Assembly: GCA_013368375.1 (NCBI GenBank)
Contig: JAACJP010000004.1
Coordinates: forward strand, 1,302,001-1,366,000
Direction of reading: 5' to 3'
DNA: 64,000 nt
From: Tricholomella constricta
Lineage: Eukaryota; Basidiomycota; Agaricomycetes; Agaricales; Lyophyllaceae
The notes under the pieces are model-generated. The model was not told where the DNA came from, did no database searches, and saw nothing but the letters and a program-made list of their open reading frames with translations. Made by a program: the position numbers and the translations under genes. Below, piece after piece: positions 19,651-31,016 of the stretch. Numbering within the stretch: the stretch's first letter is position 1; every line of letters begins with the position of its first letter.

Positions 19651-19827
19651 GTCGAAGAGAGTGAATTTTCAGCAGACCAGTCAAAGTATCGGAGTCGAAG
19701 GGTCGCAAAGACCTCACCGACGAAACGCGGGTGCTGGAAGTTCACGAACAAGAAAGATACATCACGTGTTCGTTCCGGCACGAAATACGTATTTCCTCAT
19801 CCCGTTCCTCCTTTCGGATATCGTCCA
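19651..19827 (-). repeat. Split direct repeat A1, 5' terminus of the element
   Basis: 177 bp, one base different from A2. Its outer edge at 19827 is the 5' end of the element; it should carry the promoter for the genomic RNA. Host DNA resumes at 19828 (gttcacacc). Confidence 0.93.
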
Positions 19828-19959
19828 GTTCACACCTTTTCGGCGACCACAACAGTCTTTCACCACCGTTCCTTAGACGAGCCATCCCACAAGGACGCAG
19901 ACGACACCGTCTTCTGTGATCTCGAACTTTGGCGTTCCGTACGCGCACAACGCTCAGCC

Positions 19960-22900
19960 ATGTCCGCCCCAGACAAATCGCAGCCGCCAGGGCCCCCACC
20001 GCCATTGATTCCAGAGAGATATTTGGATGTACCATCACAGCGCCTTTATTATCTCAGCTTAGGACTTCTATGCCAGGTAAGGTCTTCACTCAACCGCGCT
20101 TCATGACTCTAACGTCCGTTAAGGCGATTAAAGTCGTCGACTTCTCCTGGTACCTTGTTAGCCGGGATGAAGGCATGGCAAGTTGCAGAAAATGGCTATT
20201 CGTTGATTTTGCATACTGCGCAATATTAACTCAACTCCGAATACCTCGACTTAGCTACAGCAAGGCGGTGGTTCTGCTTCAAATAGCAGTGCTGTGGTTT
20301 TTGGACGGTCTGATGTTTGGTGGAATCAGCCTTAACTTAGCCCGGAGGGGCGGATTTGAATCTTCGTCTTCATCAAGTGCGTCGTGGCTACCTTGTTATT
20401 CTACTGTGTTCAACAACCTTTGTGCTAGACGGACTATCTTGGACACCTGAAACTTTCAGTTTAATGGACTATGTGGCTCCTCTTACGTTCGGACTACTCT
20501 CCTCTTCTGGCCCTAAAGCTGCACATCTTGTTGGTCAACATACTGTTCGGATGTCACCAATCAGCACCGCTAAGATCAACCCACAAGGGTTGTCATTCTG
20601 CCTTGCCCCACCCGACAATTTCATTTTGATCCCAGTTCTCCTCAACAACACACATGTGGCAGAACTCCGATACTCCATCACGCCCCTTGGCCATGACACG
20701 GATAATCACGAGAAGGCTGAAGTGGTTATATTGACAGCAAAGGATCTGAAAGCCATTGAACAAGAGCGTCTTGACGCGTTCCAAATTTCGCGGCCTGCTG
20801 TTGCCACACACGACTCTGGCGACTACGATGAATATGACGATGACGACGATACAGTGCGAGAACCTCAAAATGCCCATTCTACGCTGCAGACAACCCAATC
20901 TCTTGTTCACATCCGGCTTTCAAAACCAGGGACAGTCCGTCTCGATAGCGTCATTGATCAATCTCGTGTTCAGGCTCGCATTTCTTATTCCTCAGCTATC
21001 ACCGTTGTTCCGTGCCCTAGTGTGGAATTTGTCGATAGTGAACCAGCGAAGGACAATGTGCGTTGCGGTGGACCCGATTCAGAACTGCAGTTGATAATTC
21101 GAGTGCATGGCGTACCACCTTTGAGCCTTCGTTGGTTGAAGACTATCAATGGACGACGCGAGCACTTTCTCGTGGAAGGTATAGAGAACAATGACGACCA
21201 AGACCGGGGCACAGCTAGTACAAGACGCGGCGTCGCTCAGGATCTGAATATCCCTTTGACGGTATCACTGGACACTCCGGGAACATACCTTTATGCTCTC
21301 GAAGAAGTGATGGACAGCGTTGGAAATGTGGTTCGCGTGGGCTCTGACGGCTCAGCGGGTGTATCTGGGTCAATCACCCAGACAAGCACTACTCGTTCTC
21401 TGATAGTACTGCGTCGGCCCGCGGTTTCCTTCAAGCATTGCGGACCCGGCTCCCCGACCTCTCTTCTGATTGGAAGTGAAGCACCGTTAACTATCGCGGT
21501 GAACGAGGATGCAGACCAATTCGACTCGCCTTGGGAAATCTCGTTGAGGTATCAGCCTTCTCCTGATTCTGACGGCGGTAGCAAAGCGAACAAACGCTAC
21601 AAACCGTGGAAGAAGACCCTCAAGACCCAGGGTAAGAAAAGGGAGTTGAATGTGCGTGCAAATGCGCCCGGAGATTACATGATTATGGGAATAAAGGGGA
21701 AGGCAAGTGTCATAATGTTTCATCAACCTCGATCTTTATGCTAACTTGGTTACAGTGGTGCTCTGGCGATGTTCTAGCTCCTGAGACCTGCAAGGTCGTC
21801 GAGAAGCCCCTGCCAACCGCAGAAATTGAATGGAAGCGAATCCACGAATGGTGTGACATATCTCTCAGCTGTCGATCAATTCTGATCTTTATTGCACTTA
21901 GTTCTGGAGACACCGGCGTATCCGGATCTCTTGTTTTACGCGGAACACCCCCATTCCAGGTTTATTATCGCGTGCAACGCGACGACGAACCACCACGCGA
22001 ACTGTCGAAGACATTTGCCACCTCTCGTGGAGAACTAACGCTTCAACCTGACCGCAGCGGCCATTACAAATTTACCTTCACGCAACTCAGCGATTCGAAC
22101 TACAGGAAAGTCGAGCTGAAGGGACCTAGCATCGATCAAGTGATTCATCCGCTGGCTGGGGCCGATTTTGTCTTGACTCAAGCTGGCAACAAGAGGAGGA
22201 TTAGTAGTTGTGATGGTGATACCGTATCTGTCGATGTTGACCTTAGAGTGAGCTGATTTTTTCTAAACAAATGAAGCTGCTGCTAATTACATTTTCTCAG
22301 GGAACAGGCCCTTGGAACCTCGAAATGCAGGTCGTAGGTCCCAGGAGTTCCGAGAACATCCAGGTTCAAGGGATTGAAACTTCACGGAAGATTATCGATA
22401 TTCCTATTCCCAAAGGACTTGATAACGATGGTGAAACTTTCGAGATTAATATCGGTCAGTCATACAAATTCTGCCTGAGGATACAGGCGACTTAAGAGAG
22501 ATGCAGTAAGCATCGAAGACGCCTACAAGTGCAAGCGTCACGTGTCTGTTCCGGGCATCTCTGTTAATGTCAGAGGCGTTAAGGTATATTTATTCTGAAC
22601 GAGCCTCACTTTTCAACATACTAAATGTTATAAACACAGCCCACAGTGAAATTCTATAGCAGCGGAAGCAAACGCCACGCTACTGTACTGGAAAATGAGC
22701 CTGCGAGTCTTCCTTTGCGATTGACGGGAGATGGAGTGGGTGACATTTTTTAAACATTATTCTCTCGCTGACTTCTTAATCTCAACAGCCGTGGCAAATT
22801 AAATATCGTCAGGCCGAAGACAACAGGATCCTAAGAACGATTCTCAGTAATCCCAATGACAACCTAGTAGTCACTCAAAAGGGCATATACGAAATTCTAG

Positions 22901-24505
22901 AGGCAAGTGACCCCTTTTCATTCCGCTTCAAATATTGTCTGACAGTATCTATAGATTGCCGACGCTCATTGTCCAGGGTCAGTCATTGCCGATGCATCGA
23001 CCTACGAAGTCAAGTGGATCCCAAGGCCATCTGCAAAGCTTTCGCCCCATACCGAGTCAATTTATGAATCTCACAATGGCTCCCATATCCTGCCCACTGT
23101 ATGCGAGGACACCGTTGACTATGTGGATCTCGACTTGAAAGGTTTGTTCAACTTCTGAGGCTTCTCCTATGCAATCACCAAATACATAGCAGGTCGCCCG
23201 CCCTTCCAGATCACGTACAACATTGCGCAACATGACACTGGAGGAACTAAAGTCATCGATCAGCCCATCTTCAACAGCATTCAACCACGTACACGCTTCC
23301 AGTTGCAAACATCTAATCCTGGCCGTATGTATTACGAGGTCAAGCAGATCGGTGATGCAGATTATCCTCTTGCGAAGCACAAGAATGCAGTCATCCCCCG
23401 AAGCAAAAGGCTCTTGTTCGAACAAGAAATCTCCATGCGGCCTTTAGCTCGCTTTCGGAATCGAAATCGCATGTCGTATTGCTTGAACGACGCATTCACA
23501 ACTCCGGACGCCCTTTCTACTGATGGAACTGTATTGCTTCACGGCACACCACCATTCTCTCTCAAACTTACCATCAAGAACTTGGGGACAAGCCAGGTCG
23601 ATACGACGAGCGTCAAAATTTTCGACCACACGTGGAAAATTGATCTGCCTTCGTATGTCTTCAAATCTATCGGCCCCCATCTTGTCACGATTGAGTCCGT
23701 ACACGATGCTTCCAATTGTGCTCCAGCGGCGTTGGATCCTCTGTCCAGCTCGATCTGGGTTGATGTGGCGGAGACGGCGGCCATCGTACCATTCGACCGA
23801 CGAGTGGATTATTGTGTGGGCGACGTTACTCAATTTCAGCTTGAAGGCATCCCTCCCTGGAACATTGGGTCTGTGTAACCTCGTCTACCTACCAAAACTA
23901 TACGCTGATGCACTATTTCTATAGGTACCGCATCAATGGCAAGTCATACACCCATGAAGCGAAATTGTCTCCGTTCTCGCTCCAACAACAACAACCGGGA
24001 GAATTCACCATCACCTCGATAGCTCATCAACAAAAGCTTTGCAAGGCAGCAATTGCGGACCTGCGTTTTACAGTGCATCCACTTCCTTCCGCCCAAGTCG
24101 GCCATGGAAAGAGAATTTTCCAAAATATCCATGAAGGTACTTGCTTCATCTTCCAGCATGCGTCTAGTGCTGACGACCTTTCATGCAACAGGTGACCAGG
24201 CCGAGATAGTGTTTACCCTGATCGGTGAACCTCCCTTCACTTTCACTTATCAACGCTCGGAGCCCAGCCTGAAGAAAGGCGGCAAACCTGTAAAGGTCCT
24301 CGAGACCCACACCGTCTCCCGTATAAGCACGAACGAATATTCAGTTTTCTCTGCATTGGAAGGTACGTGATGTGCCGAGTAGTCTGAAGTGTTCAAATCA
24401 CACGTCTTGTTGTTAGGAACTTGGACCGTCACATCGATCTCTGACCGATACTGCCGGTATCCCAATGCACAGCCTGATCTTGGAGTTGAGAGACAACGTC
24501 CATAA
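19960..24505 (+). CDS. POM152: Nucleoporin POM152 (nuclear pore membrane protein)
   Basis: An integral nuclear-pore ring protein with a short nucleoplasmic N-terminus and a long luminal part of Ig-like repeats. ATG 19960 gives MSAPDKSQPPGPPPPLIPER and then YLDVPSQRLYYLSLGLLCQ. Exon 2 starts at 20124 with AIKVVDFSWYLVSRDEG and carries hydrophobic helices including AVVLLQIAVLWFLDGLMFGG. A short intron (about 20371-20420) leads to NGLSWTPETFSLMDYVAPL. The remainder consists of repeated Ig-like units with the recurring GxPPxxxxY/L theme, e.g. RVHGVPPLSLRW, LRGTPPFQVYYRV, LTGDGVGPWQIKY-like, LIGEPPFTFTYQRS. At least ten introns interrupt this part. The stop is at 24505. The promoter side was split by the YR retroelement, which ends 132 bp before the ATG. 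Confidence 0.85.
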
Positions 24506-24770
24506 AGTTCGCAAGTTGTAGTTTACCGTCATCATAGAGTACCATACCCTCACTGTATATAAGGCTCATCCTTCGCTCGCACTGCAATATGATTGCAGCA
24601 CTACCAAACCTTACTGGGTTGAGGAAGAAATCACGAACGTCCCACAGTCGCCAAGTCGGTAAAAAAAAAAAAGAAACTTGATCGCTGGGTACTAATCAAA
24701 ATTTTGAGGAATGGGGCTTGTTCACAGCCCATTTACATTTGCGTTGGTATATCTATGCAGCATAAAAACT

Positions 24771-26001
24771 CTAAACCTGGGCTGACGAGATGTAGAACCA
24801 CTTCGAAACTATACGGACATGAGCCGCTGGACAAATGAAATACTAATAAAATCAATGCCTCACCAGAAGGGTCGATGGGAGCGGGTGCCTTCCTCGAATC
24901 AGCAGGGATGCTGGTGTAGACAGGGTCATCCCTGCGGACGAACCCAGTAGAGTTTTGGATGGTGATGTTGCGGCTGAAGAAAGCACGTCAGTGGGAAGTG
25001 GGGGCAAAACTGACCGGACATACATCGAAAGGTCGTATGTAGGTGTCTTGGCCGGAGACTCGCCAGTGATTAAACGGCGCCAGGACTCGTGACACTCGTG
25101 GATGATTTCGGTAGCATACTTCTTGTTTTTGGCCTCACCAGAGAAAGCAAAGGTGTTCTCGGGCTTTCCATCTGGGATCTTGTAGATCCTGAACAAGGTT
25201 TAGCGACATGGCAGTGAATGATCTATACGGAATATCGATAATGTACCTGAACCACTCGTTGGTCGCCCTGATCAAGCCAGGGAGGTGGCGCTCAACATCC
25301 TCAATGTCATTGAGCTTGGACGCAAGGGGGTCCTGAACGTCAACGACAATGACCTTCCAGTCGGTTTCGCCTTCATCGAGGAGGGCCATGATACCAAGGA
25401 CCTTGACTTGCTTGACCTGGCCGACATAGCCGACCTGCTCGCCGATCTCGCAGACATCGAGGGGATCGTTGTCTCCCTTGGCCTTGGTCTCCGCGTGGGA
25501 CTGAGCGGGGTCCTCCCAGGTCTGCGATGGGTAAAGATTTGCGATGAGTAGAAAGACCTATGAAATGACACGGGCTTACTTGGGGAAAAGCACCGTAATT
25601 CCAGATGTATCCGTGGTGGGGGAAGCAGTTGCGGACGTATCTTAGCCTACCCTTCTTGATATCCTGCTTGATGGGGTTGAAAGCCTCCTCCTTGGAGATC
25701 TCCATCTTTGCGTTGGTCCAGCGAGGGACTTCAACGATCATGTTGAAGATGCCATTGTTCTGGTCGGCGAAGAGAGGGATATCATGGAAGGGCGAAACGA
25801 CAGATCCGTTCTGCTCGATGAACACACGGTGCTCTGTGGGGGTGTGCAATGTGGGTCAGCTTGGTTGGTAGCAACACGGAGATCGATGGCGAACGTACCA
25901 AGAGTGTTGGCCGCACCGATAAGGCGAGGGGTGTACTCTTTAAATGGATATTAGTATGGCTGCAAGGGGCTGAAGCTGAAGCTATACGAACGAGAAGCCA
26001 T
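24771..26001 (-). CDS. IPP1: Inorganic pyrophosphatase, soluble family I
   Basis: A cytosolic Mg-dependent enzyme hydrolysing pyrophosphate to phosphate, which drives biosynthetic reactions. Exons assemble to a protein containing [62 protein letters not shown] and the diagnostic [12 protein letters not shown] metal-binding motif. Downstream are [16 protein letters not shown] and [13 protein letters not shown]. The C-terminus is rebuilt as [11 protein letters not shown], as in fungal IPP1. The first coding exon is only 10 nt (26001-25992, ATG GCT TCT C) with a weak GTTCGT donor. That join gives MASQYTPRLIG and is the one I prefer, but it is the least certain. The gene is convergent with POM152, and an A-rich tract lies between them at about 24661-24676. 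Confidence 0.88.
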
Positions 26002-26299
26002 TTGGTGGACAGGACGGAGAAGTTGGAGGTGTTGGGAAAGTCGCTGTGCCGTGTTTGGAACAGAGCCCATTGCTCCGATTTTACAGGAGGGGGCCTGTCT
26101 TCCTGATTATCGCTTTTTCAAATCGGATTACACCATAATGTCGTACCTCCAGCCCCTGCTTTATCACGAGCGTCGTTGTCCGCCGCAACATACTTAGCCC
26201 GGTCAACGTCGGAGACTCTAATTTTTTGGTCGACCCTTGCCGCGATCATCGTTCAAAGTAGCGATCTTATCGGTATACGATAAATTGTACTGCATATCT

Positions 26300-28644
26300 T
26301 CAAGTCAGCCCCCCTTCGGCAAGTATATCTGACATCTGTCCTGCTCTCTCCCGACGTTTAGAGAAACCCCCGTTGAAATCTAGTCTCAGCAATAATCGCT
26401 CGACATGCCGCCGGACTTCCCCTAACCCTCCATCCAACCCCTTTGCACCCCTAGATGTATTAAATGTCGTATGATTTGCCATGCTAGCGTTCATAAGAAT
26501 CGATTTTGATGCGTCTGCCGCGGCCGTGAACGGTTGTTGAGATATCGATAATGAGAGTTGTTCAAAGAACGCGTCGAGAGCCTTCTGTAACGTCTACTCC
26601 TCGTAGTCAGTAAGTAGAAACCTGAGGGAACGGGAACCATTTACCTCGTTAATTTCAGCTACAACCAACCACCTTTCTTTTACCATGGCTCCGACCTTCT
26701 CATCCCCACCTTTCAAACTTCCTTCGAATAAAAGTGCAGGCAAAACGTCTCCCCCCCATCGTTCAACTTGTGCAACGAATCGCTCACATATATCCAATAT
26801 CGGGCGGATTATAGATGTCAGTGTCTGGTTCGTGAGTAGGCATCCCGTTAACAGTCGGTCGAGATATGTTGTGTGGATGGCACGAAGTGTGGTAAAATCC
26901 AAGGGCGATGAGGTCGAGTTGGAAGCCGCACTGGACGAGGCAAGAACTTGGGGAATTGACGAATGATCGGTTGACAATGGGGGGATGGGCGTCTCGCCTC
27001 CTAGCGCACCGTCATCAGGGCCACTTGGGACCTTCTTGCTCAGGATTTCCTTTAAATTTCTAAACTCCACGTCAACTACATCCATCATGATGTATCCCAA
27101 CAACGTGTCGAGAAACCACTCCATGTCCCGAACAATGCCCCATCCGCAGCGCAGTGATCTGCTTCGCAGTTCCAAATCTTCTGTAGTTCCGCCTTCTCCG
27201 AGCCCTGTCCATCGCCGACGAGCTCGCTGAGCATTGGAGAGCGAAGTCCAGCAACTTTGGATCCTGACGTGGGTTTTCCGGAGAGCGGAAAGGTAGGCGA
27301 AGAGGTCGGCATACGCGTTCAAGTCTGCAGGGTGGAGGAACAAATCAAGTGGCCAGGCGACGTTGTACGTCAACGTCAGCGGTGTACCCAGGAGATGAGA
27401 CGTGAATAAGTGATGATCCAATGAGCCAAGTGCCACAGATGAGCTTGAAGGGGATGTCGGCGGAATCGGTGTCGTATTTGTGAGTGATGGAAGTAGGGGG
27501 CGAAGTGGCCCTGACGGAAGGGAAAAACGTAGATGGGTAAGGGCTGGATCATGTTGTGCTGTTGTGCCAAGGGAAGCACGAAGCAGGGCAAGGTTAAGGT
27601 CCTGTTCACGGATCATAGATGTTGGCCCAGAGCGCAATGTCAAGCGAGAAAGCTTAAGGCGCTCGATTTCACGGATAACTGAAAGGCTGAACTCCCCGTT
27701 GCGTAACAAGAAATAGTTGGCTCTAAAAGGGCACATCAGTGGTAAGCTCGAAGAGTTCTGAGCCCCACGTACAGTGATTCCACTGCGTCTTCCACGTCCT
27801 TTTGAGTCAAAACGTTCAACCAGAGCCATTCACTGACGTTGGTCCTAATCTGTGAAATGGCAAGGTCGAACGCGTGCTGATCTTCAGGCAGGACGTTCTC
27901 CAGAACAGCGGTGTGTGATGCGGTTAGGCTCCGGGGAAGCTGTTTCTGCCATTTCGCAGCCTTGACAGTGCCGATCGCGCGTCCAACATAAGCGATAGAT
28001 TCGCGGGATTGCGCAGACACGCATGAGGGTATCGATCCATCAAGGAGGGCGTAACTTTCTGAAGCGAGAGGATCTACACTTGAAAGAGACCCGTGGACGA
28101 GAAATGCTGTGAGCTGAGTTCGCCATACGCGTTGGACAGCGACCGAAAGACGCGACAGAATATCCGCAACACGGTATACACCTGTGTGAGAGCGTGACAG
28201 CAGCATATCGATCAACGGTCCAGGTCTCCAGTGTTTCTCTGACTCCAATTGCTCGACCAAGGATGAAAGTGCGGTAAGGGGGGCGTCCCATTCTGAAAAG
28301 GTTGCACGGATAGACGACAAAGGCACGAAGGAACCACTCGCGACAAGGTTAGCGTCGCGCCTAAGAATCTTTGCTTCTGTTTCGATAACAAGGGATTCAT
28401 ATTCGTCCCTCAATATGTGGCTGAGAGTCGCGCAGAGGGCGCATATGGAGCGTGACGATGAGCGAGAAAGCCGAATGGACGCAGCCTTTATCTTTCGATA
28501 ACGGAAGGCGATTAGACCAAGAGACTCCAGGCACTGTCGTTCACCGGGATGGAGAAGCGGTGTAAATGATGGATGGAGAGTGTGATCAGTGGGGAAAAGA
28601 GAAGACGAATGCCCCGCAAGGACAAGGAGGACTTCAGCAATCAT
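26300..28644 (-). CDS. Gamma-tubulin complex component 4 (Spc97/Spc98 family)
   Basis: A subunit of the gamma-tubulin ring complex that nucleates microtubules at the spindle pole body. ATG 28644 gives MIAEVLLVLAGHSSSLFPTD, typical of GCP4 N-termini. Exon 1 (about 870 nt) has the GRIP1-like helical region. A short intron with a GTACGT donor near 27772 leads to ANYFLLRNGEFSLSVIREIE, and the GRIP2 region follows, including YNVAWPLDLFLHPADLNAYA and WGIVRDMEWFLDTLLGYIMMD. A last exon reads to the stop at 26300. Total length is about 740 residues, in the size range of GCP4 and too short for GCP5/6. Its start is 77 bp from that of the TBC gene on the other strand. Confidence 0.85.
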
Positions 28645-28721
28645 GCTTGTGGAAACGCGACAAGCACACCCGAGTACAGCCACCGTTGCTCCTCTCCGTC
28701 ACTACATTATTGCGCCTTCCA
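28645..28721. promoter_or_regulatory. Very compact bidirectional promoter
   Basis: Only 77 bp separates the ATG of the GCP4 gene (minus, 28644) from the first well-supported ATG of the TBC gene (plus, 28722). An in-frame plus-strand ATG at 28643 would overlap the GCP4 start on CATG. The promoters must extend into the coding region of the neighbouring gene. Confidence 0.45.
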
Positions 28722-31016
28722 TGGATGGCACCTCAAACGTTCCCCAGGAAGTTCAAGTCCACCATGTCTCGCCTTTTGACTTCGAGGATGCCTTCTCCGA
28801 TGGAGACGCTAGCGAAATCGCATACCAGTTCTCCCCAGAAGCAATTAGGGAGGAGATTGCGCGGAACATGCCTAGCAAAGAAAGTACTTGGACCACTAAA
28901 GGGCCAGCACATTCCAATGGATTCATTGAAGGCCAGAATCTATCGGTCTCTACTCTGGATATCAATGCCAACGAGCAATTTACGCGCTTCGAATCCCCAT
29001 CACCACCTCGAACTCCCCAGTCTTTCAGTCCCGGACTCTCTGACCACTTCTCGCCGATATCTCTTGACAATGGACAAGATGCGCCCGAGGAGGAGCCTGA
29101 TGAGGAGCCGGCAACGATCTACAAAGCTCATAAAGCCGATACTGACCCGTATCCGAACATCATTATAGATGCCTCTGCTGGGAAGACGCACGACCACCGC
29201 GTCTTGTTGACATCGGACCTAGCACAGCGCGACGATCGGATAGAGCACCCGTCTGCTCACCAATCCTCACTTCTAGCATACCCTCCCGACTCGGCACACT
29301 CGACGCAATCTCTTCCCGCTCCGGCAGTCTCATCGCATCCTTCACCGACGCCCCCGCGACCTTATAGTGCAACTCCCCCTTTAATATTCCAACCTCCTTC
29401 TACTTCGATCTCTGAGCCCGCTTCCGGCCCCGCCTCCATTCCATCCTCATCATCCGCTCCGCAGTCGCAGTTGAAACCACTCCAGAAGCCTTTTAGTCAC
29501 AGACCAACCCGTTCAACAGGACCCAGTGTCTTTGAGAAGGTTAGGAGCAAGACACGGCCCACATTTCTGCCCCCGAAACCCCGCCAGGAGGATGATAAGC
29601 ACATGGCAGATTGGCAGTCTATGATGAAACTCAGCCGAGCCGCAGGTCAGTAGTTGCCGTCAATTTTGTTGTATGTAACACCTTACTTTTTCCTTCTTTA
29701 GCGGACAAGAGACGGAAAGCTCTACAGGAGCGTCGCCTTGCTCGCGAAAAGCGTATCGAAGATTCGATACATGTCTGGGAGAAGGAAATTGTTCCGGACT
29801 GGAGAGTCGTTAATAAAAATCCGGCACTTCGGAAACTTTGGTGGAAGGGCATCCCCACGAAGCTCCGCGCGTCGATGTGGGAACGAGCGGTGGGCAATTC
29901 ATTGGCATTGAGCAAAGGTAGATATTCAACTGGCACGGCCCCTGATTCTACTTGCCTTTCTACAATTTTTGACACCCTCATCATTATACTTTCATTTCAC
30001 ACAGATCATTATCGCACTTGTCTCGCCCGAGCAAAAAAAGCTCTCCTCTCCGGTGTCTTCCCGCAAGCTAGTCTGAGCCTCATTGAAGAAGACATCTCGA
30101 CGACACTCCCATCGCTTCACATTTTCCATCCTCAAACAGGTCCTCTCTACGAAGAACTTAAGGAGATGCTATGTGCGTGGGTCGTATCTCGTAGCGACGA
30201 GGGCCTGGGATATACTTTGGGTGCTGCCAAGATTGCTGCGATGCTGTTAATTAATATGCCTGCCCAGCAGGGCTTCGTGGTAATGAGGAATCTTTTGGAG
30301 AGACACTGTATGCGGAGCTTTTATGGAGGAGAAGGATCTCGTGAAGATGTAATTGGACATCACCGCATTTATTGCTGATGAATTGACTGACAAATAATCC
30401 TAGGTTGAAGCGTATTACAGGTTTGCCAAACTTCTGTATTTTGGTATCTTATTGACGTTCAATGAAGGATCTTCGACACGCTACTTGCAGATGGCATGCC
30501 AAAGAGTAAGCACCTCACCGCTGCAAATGAATATTGTTCCTACTAACCTTTCGGAAGTTTATTTTAACTTCAAACAGCATCAAATATCGCCCGCTGCTTA
30601 CTTGAATGACTGGCTAGTACCTGTGTTTCTCGATCACCTACCCTTTGAGGCTTGTGCTCGGGTATGGGACGTGCTGCTCCTTGAAGGCGACTCCTTTCTC
30701 TATCGTGCTGCCCTCGGCATTCTCGCTGTCTTGGAACCCCGCCTATTTTTCCCTGATCGAAATGAGTTGATGGAACTGCTGAAGTACGTCTATATCTAAT
30801 CTCGCTAATCTAGCTGTTTCACCAAACACACGCAGAGGGGAAAACAAGGCTGCACTCGAAGTCGCCAAGCGGGAGGGTCGGCCTCTTGATGGAGGCAAAT
30901 ACGAGATTTATGGCGTGGACGAAGAGACCCTATGGGAACGCATCGACCATATGGATGAATGGTGGAAGGAGAGTACATGGACGCGACTATTACAGCGGGA
31001 GCTGCCCGATTTGTAG
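28722..31016 (+). CDS. TBC-domain Rab GTPase-activating protein
   Basis: A predicted Rab GAP acting in membrane traffic. From ATG 28722 the first 310 residues are acidic then Ser/Pro-rich and probably disordered. After a short intron a basic coiled-coil (KRRKALQERRLAREKRIED) precedes the TBC domain, which begins at WWKGIPTKLRASMWERAVGN: here IP..LR..W is TBC motif A. The arginine-finger (IxxDxxR) region is represented by SLIEEDISTTLPSLHIF, where the usual Arg is replaced by Ser or Leu. The YxQ region reads DEGLGYTLGAAKIAA, so the Gln finger is also not obvious. Later exons give AYLNDWLVPVFLDHLPFEAC and VWDVLLLEGDSFLYRAALGIL. GAP activity may therefore be weak or atypical. At least six exons; the stop is at 31016. 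Confidence 0.78.

Larger units (their letters stand above)
13414..19827 (-). mobile_element. Ngaro/PAT-type tyrosine-recombinase retrotransposon with split direct repeats
   Basis: A 6,414-bp element read on the minus strand. Its order is A1 repeat (19827-19651), gag-like ORF, zinc-knuckle ORF, reverse transcriptase-RNase H, tyrosine recombinase, B1 (14043-13876), A2 (13875-13699), a 117-bp spacer and B2 (13581-13414). Split direct repeats with a YR in place of an integrase define the Ngaro/PAT branch of DIRS-like elements. In these the B1-A2 junction matches the circle junction used for integration. A1 and A2 differ at one base in 177 (13824 versus 19776), while B1 and B2 are identical over 168 bp, so insertion is recent. 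No target-site duplication is visible, as expected for YR integration. All key motifs of RT, RNase H and YR are present, so the copy may be active. It lies between two divergent host genes and points toward the RNase III-like gene. Confidence 0.93.
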
